Positions 63,536-64,000 of a stretch of 64,000 nt of DNA are shown here, in pieces. The DNA is from Gammaproteobacteria bacterium (GTDB taxonomy: Bacteria > Pseudomonadota > Gammaproteobacteria > Steroidobacterales > GCA-2729495), in the NCBI GenBank assembly GCA_015709695.1, contig CP054183.1, positions 2,902,992 to 2,966,991 of the forward strand, in the 5' to 3' direction. Each line of letters starts with the position of its first letter. Position 1 is the stretch's first letter. Made by a program: the position numbers and the translations under genes. Below the pieces are notes generated by a model that saw only the letters and a program-made list of their open reading frames with translations, did no database searches and was not told where the DNA came from.

Positions 63536-64000
63536 CACGGTCTCCCTGCCTGCAGATAGGATGCGACCACGCGATAGAGGATGGCCATCTCGTCGCGGTC
63601 GTAGTCGGCTATCCGGCTCTCGATGGGAGAGCCCGCGAGCTTCTCGGCCATGAGATCGCCGGGTGTGCCCTGGGCGAGCTGGTCACGCACCGCGGCAATC
63701 ACGGTCTCCCAGAACTCGCGCCGCTCGGTGACAGCGCTGATCGGGCCGGCGGCGGGCTGCAGGAACGGCTTGCCATCGGTGCCCCGGCCGAGCGAGATGT
63801 GGCCGCCGACGACCGTCGTCACGCCGTTGTCGGCGGCGAGCTTCTCCACCGAGCGCAGGTAGGGAACCATGTTGTGGAGGTAGGTGTCCGGCACGGTGGG
63901 GTTGTACTCCTTCATCCACCCCGACGGCGGGTTGGCGATATCGACGATGAAAATCACGTTGGCCGGGCGAGCCAGCATCACCGACAGGCAGTTGCTGTGG
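63535..64000 (-). CDS. Metallo-beta-lactamase-fold hydrolase, partial
   Basis: The C-terminal 154 residues of a protein that begins beyond the window edge. HSNCLSVMLARPANVIFIVDIANPP and, later, VVGGHISLGRGTD fit the C-terminal metal-binding part of the metallo-beta-lactamase fold (a His in GGH and an Asp in VDI). Substrate unknown. It is translationally coupled to the exported VOC protein. Confidence 0.72.
   Translation of the reverse strand, partial: HSNCLSVMLARPANVIFIVDIANPPSGWMKEYNPTVPDTYLHNMVPYLRSVEKLAADNGVTTVVGGHISLGRGTDGKPFLQPAAGPISAVTERREFWETVIAAVRDQLAQGTPGDLMAEKLAGSPIESRIADYDRDEMAILYRVVASYLQAGRP

Overview
The window is about 64 kb of GC-rich, densely packed bacterial chromosome. The conserved gene neighbourhoods (rhlB|trxA-rho, fis-purH-purD, aroQ-accB-accC-prmA, cutA-dsbD, nudE-type cysQ/yrfG pairing, groES-groEL) are gammaproteobacterial. 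The combination with lower mevalonate-pathway genes, PEP-CTERM type exported proteins and malate dehydrogenase of the cytosolic-like type suggests a free-living member near the Xanthomonadales/Nevskiales/Steroidobacterales. That placement is an inference from gene content only. No rRNA, tRNA, CRISPR array, prophage or complete insertion sequence was seen.

Layout. 1-1.9 kb: 5' part of nudC, then a divergent pair of FlhC-like and FlhD-like regulators around an AT-rich palindrome. 2-6.3 kb: yadGH-type ABC exporter, a FakA-FakB (DAK2-DegV) fusion, gspB. 6.3-10.9 kb: gspA, ispA, and the divergent mvaD-mvaK2 pair (isoprenoid synthesis by the mevalonate route). 11-20.8 kb: a DUF4399 lipoprotein, a PEP-CTERM protein behind a consensus sigma-54 promoter, fadE, mdh, a GGDEF/EAL protein, a long inverted repeat, and a membrane-tethered receiver protein. 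20.8-31.1 kb: YheT-type hydrolase, gshA, a pair of membrane-anchored unknowns, FAD reductase, quinone oxidoreductase, SLC13 permease, an Atl-like protein running into a small lipoprotein gene, and glk.

31.1-41 kb: a putative sigma-54-driven, terminator-ended small RNA upstream of glk, a DUF465 protein, cysQ/yrfG, rhlB, trxA-rho (Rho carries an N-terminal low-complexity extension), a YkgJ-type protein, a large hairpin, then purD, purH and fis on the minus strand. 41-49 kb: a tightly coupled minus-strand series cutA-dsbD-tlpA-aroQ-accB-accC-prmA-zinc-ribbon protein. 49-51 kb: groES-groEL under a perfect CIRCE operator. 51-64 kb is more accessory: a Phd/VapC toxin-antitoxin module, ASCH protein, SUMF1-domain protein, a VPLPA/PEP-CTERM protein whose tail is supplied by a REP-like palindrome, a NERD-helicase, a large PQQ-dehydrogenase/cytochrome lipoprotein, DUF1003, MFS, YceH, VOC and a partial metallo-hydrolase.

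The most promising undescribed items are the small RNA at 31178-31350 (a -24/-12 promoter, a stem presenting AAN repeats that look like Hfq/Crc-type binding sites, and a strong terminator), the divergent FlhD/FlhC-like pair in a region without flagellar genes, and the dispersed palindromic repeats, one of which has become protein-coding sequence.
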